NCBI GenBank assembly: GCA_964438735.1
Contig: CAYTLW010000001.1
Coordinates: forward strand, 121,972-185,971
DNA from: CAYTLW01 sp964438735
GTDB lineage: Bacteria; Myxococcota_A; UBA9042
Direction: 5' to 3'
DNA length: 64,000 bases
How positions within the stretch are numbered: position 1 is the stretch's first letter; every line of letters begins with the position of its first letter. The position numbers and the translations under genes are program-made. The notes beneath the pieces are model-generated. The model saw only the letters and a list, made by a program, of their open reading frames with translations. It searched no databases and was not told where the DNA came from. Below are positions 9,154 through 18,407 of the stretch, in pieces.

Positions 9154-9966
9154 CTACTTCAACTCGAACTTCACGGCGTCTTCAATGGACGGCTGCCACG
9201 GCCCGTCGCTGCCGTCGTTGCGGATCAGCTGCAGGCCGAAGCTGTGCACGCCCGCCGTGAGCGGCGTCACGGACACGGGAGCCGTGACGTAGTGGCCGAT
9301 GCCGCTGCTGCCCTTCTTCTTCCAGCCCTTGCCGTCCAGGAAGGTGTGCGCGTGGCAGCCGGCCTTGCTGTTGCTGGGATGGGTGAACTTGCAGCCCGTC
9401 ACCTTGAACTCAATTTTGACGGTCTCGCCGGTGATGACCTCGTTGTCCTTCGGCTTGATGATCTCCAGGGTCGGCAGGCCCTTGCAGTTGACCGCCACGT
9501 TGCCCACATCGGTGCCGCCCTTGTTGTCGGTGACCGTGTAGGTAAACGAGTCGATGCCCACCCAGGCCGCGTCGATGGGCGTGTACTCCAACACCGTGCC
9601 GCCGTAGATGATGCCCACCGTGCCGTGTTTGCCCTGCGTGGTCTCGTTGATCTTGAGCTTGTCGCCGTCCGGGTCGATGTCGTTGTACAGCACCGTGATC
9701 TCCACCGGGTTGCCGGAGAATGTGGCGGCCAGGTCGTCGGTGGCCACTGGCGGCTTGTTGGGCGGGCCGAGGTCCACCTTCTCCACCACGTCTGGTTCCG
9801 CTTTCGCCGTGTCTTCGGCGGCGGCGTCTTCGGTCGTGCCAGCGTCGACGACCACGTCTTCCTTCTTGTCGCCGTCGCCGTCGCCGTTGCCGTCCTCGGT
9901 GGTGCCGCAGGCCAGCGGCAGGATGAGGGCCCAGAACAACAGGGTTCGCCAGGTGCGGTGTTGCAT
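9154..9966 (-). CDS. lipoprotein with cadherin-like/Ig-like domain
   Basis: 270 residues. Signal with lipidated Cys20, then an Asp/Gly/Thr/Glu-rich tether (residues 20-60). Residues 65-150 match the tandem cadherin-like / VCBS-type fold: PPVATDDLAATFSG, LYNDIDPDGD, GTVLEYTPI, DSFTYTVTDNKGGTD. A second beta domain with two Cys follows and resembles an Ig-like region. Probably surface-exposed and adhesive; no enzyme motif. The ATG at 9966 has GAGGAAG upstream. Coupled to the SUMF1 lipoprotein downstream, so both are likely exported together. Confidence 0.75.
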   Translation of the reverse strand: MQHRTWRTLLFWALILPLACGTTEDGNGDGDGDKKEDVVVDAGTTEDAAAEDTAKAEPDVVEKVDLGPPNKPPVATDDLAATFSGNPVEITVLYNDIDPDGDKLKINETTQGKHGTVGIIYGGTVLEYTPIDAAWVGIDSFTYTVTDNKGGTDVGNVAVNCKGLPTLEIIKPKDNEVITGETVKIEFKVTGCKFTHPSNSKAGCHAHTFLDGKGWKKKGSSGIGHYVTAPVSVTPLTAGVHSFGLQLIRNDGSDGPWQPSIEDAVKFELK

Positions 9967-10046
9967 GATCGTCTTCCTCGCATCGATCGGTCGGGGGAGC
10001 GCCAACCAACTATCAAATCATCTCATGGGAAAGTCTATTGACGCGT

Positions 10047-10064
10047 GCTTGCACCCCTGCAAGC
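10047..10064. promoter_or_regulatory. perfect 7-bp inverted repeat
   Basis: GCTTGCA and TGCAAGC separated by CCCC. It lies about 80 bases upstream of the 9966 start and about 95 bases past the nei stop. No T-run follows on either strand, so an operator or leader hairpin is as likely as a terminator. Confidence 0.35.
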
Positions 10065-10073
10065 TGCTCGGAG

Positions 10074-10094
10074 TGTCCTGAGAATGTTAGGACA
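10074..10094. promoter_or_regulatory. 21-bp dyad, operator-like
   Basis: Arms TGTCCT and AGGACA with a nine-base AT-richer centre, ten bases from the perfect dyad at 10047-10064 in the same intergenic region upstream of the Ig-lipoprotein gene. The paired dyads fit a repressor or activator site; no regulator family can be named. Confidence 0.3.
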
Positions 10095-10157
10095 ATGGCC
10101 GGCCTGATTGTGAACAGGTTCGCCAGGGCGCTTTGGGTGCACCGCAAGTCCGCGGAT

Positions 10158-10931
10158 CTACGACTGGCAGCTGGGGCACCACCACGTGGTTCGGGGTCGT
10201 GCCGCTTTGGCGGTCGTGACGGCGACACGTTCGCCACAGCGGACACAGGCGGGGCGCTTGTAGACCCAGTGCCGCGGCAGCGCACCGCCTCGCGTATTGC
10301 GCTTGCCCGGGCCCAGGTTGGCGGCCATCAAGGTGGCGGCGTTGCGATAGACGTCTCCGATCTGTTCGGAGGAAACGCTGCCGATCGCGCGCCGCGGGTG
10401 CAGGCCGGCCATCAGCAACAACTCACACTTGTAGACGTTGCCGATGCCGCAGGCGATGCGTTGATCCAGGAGCACTTCTTCGAACGCACGCTCGGGTTCG
10501 GCCATGGCGCCGGTCACCATGCGCTCGAAGTCCGGGGCCTCGTCCAACAGATCGGGGCCCAGCCGACCAAGGGCTGGATGCAGGTGCAAGGCGTCCAGTC
10601 GCAGCCGCTCCACCGTCGGCGGAAAGAAGCAGACCAGCTCCCGGTCTGCCGTGACCAGCACCAGGCCCATGGCGTCGCGCGACATTTGCCAGCGTTCGCC
10701 AGGTTCGTACCCATGCCAGCTGCCCTTCATGCCCAGGTGCACGTGCACGGCGCTGCCGTCGTCGATCTCGATGAGCAGGTGTTTGCCGCGCGGCCGCAGT
10801 GCCTCGACGATGCGGCCCGACAACCCCGTCACGACGCCGTCGTAGCGACACTCGGCCGCGACCAGGCGCTGCCCCAACAGCGCTGGCTCCAGCGCCGCCG
10901 CGACTTTTCGGATTGTGTCCCCCTCGGGCAT
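10158..10931 (-). CDS. nei: endonuclease VIII / Fpg-Nei family DNA glycosylase
   Basis: 257 residues. Starts MPEGDTI, the Nei-family signature with catalytic Pro2 and Glu3; Lys50 in RGKHLLIEI is the conserved beta-hairpin lysine; the helix-two-turn-helix carries GIGNVYKCE; the C-terminal zinc finger has CVRCG and CPSC. Removes oxidised pyrimidines (or similar lesions) and cleaves the abasic site. The ATG overlaps the TGA of the helicase gene by one base, so translation is coupled to lhr. The lhr-nei pairing is known from other high-GC bacteria such as mycobacteria and supports a shared repair role. Confidence 0.93.
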   Translation of the reverse strand: MPEGDTIRKVAAALEPALLGQRLVAAECRYDGVVTGLSGRIVEALRPRGKHLLIEIDDGSAVHVHLGMKGSWHGYEPGERWQMSRDAMGLVLVTADRELVCFFPPTVERLRLDALHLHPALGRLGPDLLDEAPDFERMVTGAMAEPERAFEEVLLDQRIACGIGNVYKCELLLMAGLHPRRAIGSVSSEQIGDVYRNAATLMAANLGPGKRNTRGGALPRHWVYKRPACVRCGERVAVTTAKAARPRTTWWCPSCQS

Positions 10932-13900
10932 CAGGCGCCGTCCTGGTGGGTTCGCGGCAGGCGATTGAGCAACAGGCCGCGCAGATCCGCCTCCGCGCCG
11001 GCGGCGATCAGGGGCGCGGCCAGATCGGACTCCATGGCGGGCCCGCCGTCCACCCGTTCGATTCGCAGCATCTTGTGGCCCAACTCGTCGCGCAGGGCGT
11101 TGACCGCGCGGGCCAACTCCGGGCCGCCGGAACGAGCCGCCGGGAAGGCCACCAATCGCTTGCCATTGGCGGCCAGGTAGAGCACCGGCAGGCCGTCGAT
11201 CAGCACCACCCGGGCACCGGCCACGCGCCGCAATTGACGTCGCAGGGCATCGTGCTGCACTGGCCACGGCAGCAAACCGCCCCAGACCTGGGCCGGGTCG
11301 GTGGCCGCCAACATGCGCACCTCGCCGTCCAGACGGCGGCAATCGCGCAGCCGGTCGACCGCCCCTGGCAGGGCGAATTGGGCGCCGGTCAGGCCCTCGA
11401 CGAAGTGGCCCCGCCGCACGCGACCGGCGCCGGCCATCTCGCGAAGTACCGGGTACAGGCCGCTGAAACCGCCGTCCAGGTTCTCTGCGTTGACCGCCTC
11501 GCGGCCCATGACACCGTAGCGCTCCAGCAGCGTGCCGGCGCGCGCCAGGGCACATTCCGTGGCCGACGGCCTTTCGCCCAGCAGTTGGCTCACCAGCGAC
11601 CAGCGACCGCCAGCCTCCGGCACCCTGCCCCGTCGCCTCCGACGGCCGCCGGCCAGCGCGCGCAGGGGCATGAAGGTGTCGTTGGTGATCAGGCCTGCCC
11701 AGACCAGGTCCCACAGCGCGGCGCTCAGGTCGGACGGGGACGCATCGCCCGTCGCAGCCTGCAGCTCGACCAGGAAGGAGGCCCCCCGTGCGACCAGGTG
11801 GCCGATGATGGCCTCGTGGATCGGGCTGGCGTGGGCCGGCGTTTCGTCGGGCGGCGCCACCAGCAGCCGTACCCGGTCGCGGCGATACAACGCGATGCGG
11901 CCGTCGCGTACGCCCAAAGGACCGCAGCCGATCCAGACCAGGTTGCCCATGGCGCCCAGCTGGTCCAACAGCCCGCTGCTGAAGTCGCGGACTCGAGCCG
12001 GCAGGATCTCCGTCTCCAGGGCCGAATAGGGCATTGGCAGGCCCTCGAGCCGGCGGATGACCTCTTGGAGCCCGTCCAGGCCGCTGCGCTGCCGGTCGAC
12101 GCCCTGCCAGCGGGGCATGAAGCGGGCGAGCACGGCGTCTTCGACCGGCTCGACCGCCCGTTGCAAGCGGGCCAGGGAGCGTCGCTTCAGCCGGCGCAGC
12201 ACGTCTGGATCGCACCACTCGCGTCGTTGGCCGCCCGGTCGTAGCTCGCCGTGGACCAGGAGTCCGACGCCCGCCATCGCCCGGCAGATGGCGGCCAGCA
12301 GCGGTTCTGCGAGCCCCCAGCGCGCCGCCGGCTCCGTCGCCAGGTAGGGACCGTGGGTGCGCGCCCAGCGGGCCAGGAGCTCCTCGGCAGGTCGCTCGCC
12401 CGAGACCAGAAATGGCGCCGGCAGTCCGCCCGGCAGGGCAACCCCGAGCGCATCGCGGTAGCGGGCGGCGTCTTCGATGGCGATCCAGCGGGGGGTGCCG
12501 GCGATGCGCACCTCGATGATCCGTCGCGCCTGCGACAGCTCGGTCAACCAAGTGTCGGAGTCACCCTCGCACCGGGCTCGGATCTCCTCGGCGTCCAGGT
12601 CGCCAAGGCGTCGCAACATGTCGTGCAGCGCGTCTGCGTGGCGGGCCCGCCGATGGTCGACCAGGTGCTGCAACTCGGCCTCGATCTCGGCCATCGCTTC
12701 CGGATCGAGCAGGTCGCGCAGTTGCTCCTGGCCCAGCAGTTCGCGCAACAGGTCGCGATCCAGCGCCAGCGCCATGGCCCGACGTTCGGCCAGGGGCGCG
12801 TCGCCGTCGTAGAGGAACGCGGCGATGTACTGAAAGAGCAGCGAGCGGGCCATGGGCGAGGCGGACGCGGTCTCCACCGCATCCACACGGACCTCCCGTT
12901 GCCGCACCCCGCGCAGTACCGAGATCAGCGCAGGCAGGTCGAACACCTCTTGCAGACACTCCCGAACGGTCTCGAGCACGATGGGGAAGGAGGGATAACG
13001 CCGGGCCACATCCAGCAGCTCCGACGAGCGCTTGCGCTGCAGCCACAAGGGCGTGCGGCCCTGTGGTCGCTTGCGGGGCAGGAGCAGCGCCCGGGTGGCG
13101 TTGTCGCGGAAGCGCGTCGCGAAGAGCGCCGAGTCCAACAGCCGCTCCAGGACCAGCTCCTCGATCAACTCCGGATCCGGGAAGAGGTCGTCGGTCGCGG
13201 GCAATTCATCGGCATCTCCCAGGCGCAGGGCGATGCCGTCGTCGCTCCAGATGGTCTGCACCGTGCGTCCGGTCCGCTCGCCGAGGATCACCTCCAGGGC
13301 CATGGCCCAGGGCGCGTGAACCCGGGCGCCGAGGGGCGTCAGCACGCAGATCCGCCAGTCGCCGAGCTCATCGCGGAAGCGCTCCACGGTGATCGACTTG
13401 TCGCCGGGCAAGGCCTGGCAGCACCGCAGTTGCTCCTGCAAGTAGGCGACCAGGTTGCCCACCGCGAAGTCGTCCAGCATGCCGTTGGCGCGCAGCCTGG
13501 TAGCCATCTGGCGGCCATTCATGGGCGCCAATTCGCTCAGCAACGCGCCGATGGCGCGGCCGATCTCCAACGGTCGCCCGGGTCGCTCACCGCGCCAGAA
13601 GGGCAACCGTCCGGGGCGTCCCGGCGCCGGTGAGACCTGCACCTTGTCGCGGGTGATCTCGTCGACCCGCCAACTCGAAGCGCCCAGCACGATGGTGTCG
13701 CCGCTGCGGGTCTCGTAGACCATCTCCTCGTCGAGCTCGCCCAGGCGCGGGCCGTCCGTGCCCAACTGCACGCGGAACAGGCCGCGGTCGGGGATGGTGC
13801 CGCCGTTGAGCACCGCCAACATGCGCGCGCCCCGCCGGGCGCTCAACACGTCGGTCCGGCGGTCCCAGTTCAAGCGTGGGGTCAGGGAACTGAAGGCCTC

Positions 13901-15349
13901 GGCGGGGTAACGGCCCGAGAGCATGTCCAGCACTGCCGAGAGGACCTCGTCACCCAGCTCGTGATAGGGGCCCGCCCGCCGCACCAGCGTGGCCAACTCC
14001 GACACCGTCGGGCTGTCGTGGGCGCAGATGGCGACGATCTGCTGGGCCAGTACATCCAGGCAGTTGCGAGGCATGCGAGTGGCCTCGATGCGACCCAGAA
14101 CCATACGTCCGGCGACGACCGTGGCTTCCAGCAAGTCTCCTCGGAACTTCGGCACGATCCGTCCGACGCTGATGTCGCCCACGTTGTGGCCGGCCCGACC
14201 CACCCGCTGCAAGCCGCGCGCCGCCGAGCCGGGTGACTCAACCAACACGACCAGGTCCACGGCCCCCATGTCGATGCCCAGCTCCAGGGAGCTGGTCGCC
14301 ACGATGGCCGGCAACTCGCCGGCCTTGAGCGCCTCTTCCATCTGCCGGCGACGCTCGTGGGCGATGCTGCCGTGATGGGCCTGGACCAGCTCTTCGCCGG
14401 CCAGGTCGTTGAGGCGCTGGGCCAGTCGCTCGCAGAGCAGGCGACTGTTGGTGAAGATGATGGTCGAGCGATGGGCGCGGACCAGGTCGAGCAGGCGCGG
14501 ATAGACGCTCGGCCAGATGCCGCCCTCGGCGTTCGTGGCGCTGTTGCTGAAGGACGTGGGCGGCGTCGCCAGCAGCGGCCCACTCTTCGGTTTGACGGTC
14601 TCGCGCACGACTGGCTCGGGCCGCTCCATGTCGGCGATGGGCACGACAATACCCAGGTCGAGATTGGGCGGTTCGCCCGCGTCGACCACGTTCACCGGCC
14701 GGTCACCGCCCAGCCAGAGCGCCGCGGTCTCCACCGGACGCTGGGTGGCCGACAGGCCAATGCGCTGCGGCTCGTTGTGGGCGCCGGCGGCCAGGCGCTC
14801 CAGTCCCAGCGCCAGGTGCACGCCGCGCTTCGTGCCCGCCATGACGTGAATCTCGTCGACGATGACCGCCTGCACCGACGCCAAAGTGGCCCGGGCGGCT
14901 GAGGTCTGCAGCAGGAAGAGCGACTCGGGTGTGGTCACCAGGATGTCGGCCGGCCGCCTGGACTGACGCCTGCGGGCCTTCGCTGGGGTGTCGCCTGTGC
15001 GGATGTCGATTCGGATGTCGCGCAGCGGCGTGCCGAGTCGCTCAGCGGCCACCTGGATACCGCGCAGGGGCGCCCGCAGGTTGCGTTCGATGTCATAGAC
15101 CAACGCCTTGAGCGGCGAGACGTAGAGCACCCGCACGCCATCGGGCGCGTCGATGGGCGTGGCCACCAGTCGGTCGATAACCGCGAGGAAGGCGGCCAGC
15201 GTCTTGCCGCTGCCCGTGGGCGCCAGCAGCAGACTGTGGTCCCCGTCGGCGATCGCCGGCCAGCCCAACTCCTGCACACGCGTCGGCGTCGCGAACGCGG
15301 CCTCGAACCACGCTCGCGTGGCCGGCTGGAATCGGGACAGGACGGACAC
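10931..15349 (-). CDS. lhr: Lhr-type large DEAD/DEAH-box helicase
   Basis: 1472 residues, close to the length of full Lhr proteins. N-terminal FxPATRAWFExxFxxPTxxQ then the Walker A APTGSGKT (43-50), DEIH (165-168), the SAT-type motif LSATQRPV, and motif VI QRVGRAGH in the second RecA domain. The long C-terminal half corresponds to the Lhr winged-helix, beta-barrel and C-terminal regions. An ATP-dependent 3'-5' ssDNA translocase/helicase in DNA repair. Start is a GTG at 15349 (an ATG-free N-terminus); the conserved motif begins six residues in, which supports it. Followed by nei with a one-base overlap. Confidence 0.95.
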   Translation of the reverse strand: MSVLSRFQPATRAWFEAAFATPTRVQELGWPAIADGDHSLLLAPTGSGKTLAAFLAVIDRLVATPIDAPDGVRVLYVSPLKALVYDIERNLRAPLRGIQVAAERLGTPLRDIRIDIRTGDTPAKARRRQSRRPADILVTTPESLFLLQTSAARATLASVQAVIVDEIHVMAGTKRGVHLALGLERLAAGAHNEPQRIGLSATQRPVETAALWLGGDRPVNVVDAGEPPNLDLGIVVPIADMERPEPVVRETVKPKSGPLLATPPTSFSNSATNAEGGIWPSVYPRLLDLVRAHRSTIIFTNSRLLCERLAQRLNDLAGEELVQAHHGSIAHERRRQMEEALKAGELPAIVATSSLELGIDMGAVDLVVLVESPGSAARGLQRVGRAGHNVGDISVGRIVPKFRGDLLEATVVAGRMVLGRIEATRMPRNCLDVLAQQIVAICAHDSPTVSELATLVRRAGPYHELGDEVLSAVLDMLSGRYPAEAFSSLTPRLNWDRRTDVLSARRGARMLAVLNGGTIPDRGLFRVQLGTDGPRLGELDEEMVYETRSGDTIVLGASSWRVDEITRDKVQVSPAPGRPGRLPFWRGERPGRPLEIGRAIGALLSELAPMNGRQMATRLRANGMLDDFAVGNLVAYLQEQLRCCQALPGDKSITVERFRDELGDWRICVLTPLGARVHAPWAMALEVILGERTGRTVQTIWSDDGIALRLGDADELPATDDLFPDPELIEELVLERLLDSALFATRFRDNATRALLLPRKRPQGRTPLWLQRKRSSELLDVARRYPSFPIVLETVRECLQEVFDLPALISVLRGVRQREVRVDAVETASASPMARSLLFQYIAAFLYDGDAPLAERRAMALALDRDLLRELLGQEQLRDLLDPEAMAEIEAELQHLVDHRRARHADALHDMLRRLGDLDAEEIRARCEGDSDTWLTELSQARRIIEVRIAGTPRWIAIEDAARYRDALGVALPGGLPAPFLVSGERPAEELLARWARTHGPYLATEPAARWGLAEPLLAAICRAMAGVGLLVHGELRPGGQRREWCDPDVLRRLKRRSLARLQRAVEPVEDAVLARFMPRWQGVDRQRSGLDGLQEVIRRLEGLPMPYSALETEILPARVRDFSSGLLDQLGAMGNLVWIGCGPLGVRDGRIALYRRDRVRLLVAPPDETPAHASPIHEAIIGHLVARGASFLVELQAATGDASPSDLSAALWDLVWAGLITNDTFMPLRALAGGRRRRRGRVPEAGGRWSLVSQLLGERPSATECALARAGTLLERYGVMGREAVNAENLDGGFSGLYPVLREMAGAGRVRRGHFVEGLTGAQFALPGAVDRLRDCRRLDGEVRMLAATDPAQVWGGLLPWPVQHDALRRQLRRVAGARVVLIDGLPVLYLAANGKRLVAFPAARSGGPELARAVNALRDELGHKMLRIERVDGGPAMESDLAAPLIAAGAEADLRGLLLNRLPRTHQDGA

Positions 15350-15673
15350 CTCACACCTCGCGCTGAGGGCACTTCAGGGCCACAAGATGATCACCCGGCG
15401 CCAGCGTTTGGACAATGCCCCTTCGCCGCCATCGAGACACAGCCTGTCCACCTGCGAGGTGCCCGGGCCCCGCGAGGTGCGCCCCGCGAGGTGCCAGGCG
15501 ATTCGCAGCCCACCTGACAGATGGCAGGTGTATGTCAGATTGGGGGGTGCCGGCATAACTGGTGGAAACAATAACTATTAACGCATCGGTTTGCGGGGTC
15601 TCCGATGGCCGGCGCGGGCAGGTTTGTAAATCTGATTTACCAACGCGCCCCCCGCCAGCCGTGGGCGATAGCG
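15350..15673. other. 324-bp non-coding region between the envelope operon and lhr
   Basis: No credible ORF or RNA gene. It follows the stop of the 15674-18367 gene and precedes lhr, so it should hold the end of the envelope operon and the lhr-nei promoter. Visible elements: three copies of GCGAGGTGC (15454-15462, 15472-15480, 15486-15494); a CACCTG/CAGGTG hairpin (15511-15530); an AT-rich patch (about 15569-15585) that could hold a -10 element for lhr; and a 21-bp palindrome at 15623-15643. Confidence 0.6.
15623..15643. promoter_or_regulatory. 21-bp AT-rich imperfect palindrome
   Basis: Arms TTTGTAAATC and GATTTACCAA around a single central T; nine of ten positions are complementary. It is strikingly AT-rich in a GC-rich setting. 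The one-base centre argues against a hairpin terminator and for a dimeric repressor site. It is 31 bases past the envelope operon stop and about 275 bases upstream of lhr. Confidence 0.35.
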
Positions 15674-18367
15674 CTAAGGCGGCGACGCCTCAACGATGGC
15701 CGGTGGCTCGGGCACGGCCAACCCAAGATCGCCGGCCACATTCGCCTGCGAGTTGTCGTGCAGCAGCGTGTCATCCAGCGCCGCGACGCCGCCGTCCTGG
15801 GTGACAACGCCCCACACGCTGCCCGACAGCGCGCTGGCCCCTACGTCGGCGGTGGAGCCGGCGCCCACCAGCAGTCCGGCGCGGCTGTTGTCGTGCAGCA
15901 GACAGTGCGACATGGTCAACTGGGCGGCCGTGTACGCCATCACGCCATCGGCCATGGCCTTCGGGCCGGGAAGCGTGTCGAGCGGGTCGAAGGCCGAGGC
16001 CCGCGTGCCGGTGATCCGGCAGCGACGCACGGTGGCTCGGCCAAAGCCGAACGCCAGGCCGGCGGTGCGGTTGTTGTGCAACACACTGTCGACCAGGCGC
16101 ACGTCGCACTGCACCAACTGACCGTCGATGATCCTGCCGATGGCGCCCACACCGCCGCCCGAGGTTGCATCTTTGGCTTGCACCCGGGTGTCCGCGACTG
16201 TCGAGCCGGCTACATCCATGCGGGCTGCACCTGCCACCAGCCCCCATTCGCGGTTGCCAGTAATGCGCGTGCCCACCAACTCCAGGCGTCCGTGGATGCG
16301 CGCGTGCCCGCCCCAGCCATATTCGCCCCCTTTGCCAGCCTCCGTGCCCTGAACCAGCACGTCATCGGCGCGCAAGACAGCGCCCTCACCGGAGGCCAAC
16401 AAGCCGATGTGTCGGTTGCCCTTCAGCCAGGCTCGACGGAGGACCACACGGGCGCCGATGTGCGCGCCGACGCCGCCGCCAAACTTGCCGTTTGCGGGCT
16501 CGGGCAGCGTGCCCTCAACGAGCAGGTCGGTGGCGTCGACCCGTGTGTCGGCGTGCAGCGCCAGGAGCCCGTCGCTGTGATTTGCCAGCAGTCGGGCGCG
16601 CCGCAGCGTTGCCCATCCACCGGAGCTGACCTGCACGCCATGACCGAGCGTGTGGGCGTTATGATGCGGTCGCGTGTGATCGCAGACCAGGTCAGTGGCG
16701 GTGACTTCGCTGCCCGGTTCTGCCACCGCCAGTGCTGCGATGCGGCTTCGCGTGATGCGAACCCGGCTCAGGGTCATCTTCGCCCCGCCCTCCACCAGCG
16801 CACCGTAGCCCTCGAACCCGGTCTTGGCCCATGCCTCGGTGTCGGCGACCAGCACGTCGGTCGCCAGCAGTCGACTTCCCGAACCCATCGCGCGCAACCC
16901 GACGCCCCGGCTTCCGTACAGCGCCGCGCGCCGCAACTCCAGGCGGCCACCATCGGCGACCGCCGCGCCTGCCCCTGCGCCTTCGGCGGGCGCCTGGTCC
17001 GGTGGCGGTTTGATGAGCAGATCCTCGATCACCGCTTCGCTATTCGGGCCGTGCACGTATACGCCGGCGCCGTCGTTGCCCTGCAGCAAGAGCCCGGAGA
17101 CGTTGGCCTGTGCGCCCTTGATGACTTCGATCGTGCCCGGCCACCAGACTGACCGCGGCCGCCGTTTGAGGACCGCCACCTGGCTGCCCTGCAGAGAGCT
17201 GCCGCCATCACGCACGAGCACCGCGCCGCCGGCGGGACGGTCCAGTCGAACGCGCAACAACGTGGCCCGGGCTCCATCCCGGACGCGTACGGCGGCCACA
17301 TCTTTCGCCTCCAGCTTTGCGTCGGCCGGGCCGCTCAAGATGACATTCTCAATCTTGACGACAGTCTTGCCGCCGATGGCGGTGAGGCCATCGCCATTCG
17401 GAGTTTGCAGGGCGACGCGACGCAACGTGGTGTGGCCGTTGTGCACCACGATTGCTGCGCCGGCGGCGACGATGCGCACATCGGTCAAGACCAGCCCCGG
17501 CGCGGGCACATCGGTCACATCGACGACCGGTGCGGCGACTCCCCCCGAAACCGGCGGTTGGCCGACCAGGGCTACCAGGGCCGCGCACCGCCCGACGAGT
17601 TTGAGTGCAGCTTTGGGCGCGATGGTGGCGCTGTAGGTGCCGGCCGCCAGGGCCACCGTGCCGTCGGCGGGCACCACTGCGAGGGCCGAAGCCAGGTTGC
17701 CGTACGGCTGCGCCCGCGATCCCTTGCCGTCGACCCCCGCCGAGGGGTCGACGAAGACAACGCCAGCCCCGTCCTGCACGCCACCCCACGCGTCGTCACC
17801 ACAGTCCTTGGGATCTGGCGCGCAGGTGGCCGTTGAGTCGGCGGCGCTGGCGACAAACCCCGGCGGGCACTTCGATGAATCGCCGACCATCGGCGGGCCA
17901 CGTGGGATCGGACCGCCGCCGTCGGGCTGCGCGACCAGGCTGCCCCCCGGTCTGCACGATCCATCTCCGTCCGGGTAGCTGCCGGCGGCGCAATGATGGC
18001 CTGGGTCAGCCACTTCGCAGTCGATGGGCCGGGCGCGGCAGGAAACGTCGTCGGCATCGCACTTCGCGCCATCACCATCGCGCCAGGCGAAGCACCAGCG
18101 CGGTGTACAGGCGTCGGGGTTGTCGAGCATGGTCTCGGCACATTCGGCGGGGCCGACCGCGTGGCAGCTGTCGGTCTCGAATGCGTAGAACTCGCCAATG
18201 GCACAGCAGCTGCCGTCGGCGCGAGCCCGGGGCCCGCTACATTTCTGTGCGACATCTGCTGCCGACGGCGGTTCCGATTCCTGGGAACAGCCCGGAGCAA
18301 CGCCGGGTAGCGCCACGACGAGTGTGCATGCGAGCAGATTCAAGCGGGCAGATGCGTGCCGATGCAT
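15674..18367 (-). CDS. right-handed parallel beta-helix lipoprotein
   Basis: 897 residues. Probable lipoprotein signal (Cys27), then a Cys-rich segment to about 210 with GFVASAADSTATCAP, then FVDPSAGVDGKGSRAQPYGNLASAL, which is the standard entry to a DUF1565/beta-helix fold (GTxxxPYxTLxxAL), and about 650 residues of Val/Leu/Asn-rich repeats (for example RDGGSSLQGSQVAV, NRHIGLLASGEGA) that fit pectate-lyase-type coils. No catalytic lyase residues recognised. Likely surface-displayed. Last gene of a six-gene unit; 40 bases after the VWA gene. Confidence 0.8.
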   Translation of the reverse strand: MHRHASARLNLLACTLVVALPGVAPGCSQESEPPSAADVAQKCSGPRARADGSCCAIGEFYAFETDSCHAVGPAECAETMLDNPDACTPRWCFAWRDGDGAKCDADDVSCRARPIDCEVADPGHHCAAGSYPDGDGSCRPGGSLVAQPDGGGPIPRGPPMVGDSSKCPPGFVASAADSTATCAPDPKDCGDDAWGGVQDGAGVVFVDPSAGVDGKGSRAQPYGNLASALAVVPADGTVALAAGTYSATIAPKAALKLVGRCAALVALVGQPPVSGGVAAPVVDVTDVPAPGLVLTDVRIVAAGAAIVVHNGHTTLRRVALQTPNGDGLTAIGGKTVVKIENVILSGPADAKLEAKDVAAVRVRDGARATLLRVRLDRPAGGAVLVRDGGSSLQGSQVAVLKRRPRSVWWPGTIEVIKGAQANVSGLLLQGNDGAGVYVHGPNSEAVIEDLLIKPPPDQAPAEGAGAGAAVADGGRLELRRAALYGSRGVGLRAMGSGSRLLATDVLVADTEAWAKTGFEGYGALVEGGAKMTLSRVRITRSRIAALAVAEPGSEVTATDLVCDHTRPHHNAHTLGHGVQVSSGGWATLRRARLLANHSDGLLALHADTRVDATDLLVEGTLPEPANGKFGGGVGAHIGARVVLRRAWLKGNRHIGLLASGEGAVLRADDVLVQGTEAGKGGEYGWGGHARIHGRLELVGTRITGNREWGLVAGAARMDVAGSTVADTRVQAKDATSGGGVGAIGRIIDGQLVQCDVRLVDSVLHNNRTAGLAFGFGRATVRRCRITGTRASAFDPLDTLPGPKAMADGVMAYTAAQLTMSHCLLHDNSRAGLLVGAGSTADVGASALSGSVWGVVTQDGGVAALDDTLLHDNSQANVAGDLGLAVPEPPAIVEASPP

Positions 18368-18407
18368 CCGTCTACCGTGCCGTAGTTCGCACGCGCTGGC
18401 GACCCGA

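Noticed and set aside
10932..12551. Extra 540-codon frame in front of nei
   Set aside because: It is a second minus-strand frame inside lhr; the Nei protein begins with MPEGDTI at 10931, and the upstream part is Arg/Pro/Gly-rich nonsense.
15454..15494. Three GCGAGGTGC copies that suggested a CRISPR or iteron array
   Set aside because: Nine-base units with 9- and 5-base spacing and only three copies; far too short for CRISPR, and no replication genes are nearby.
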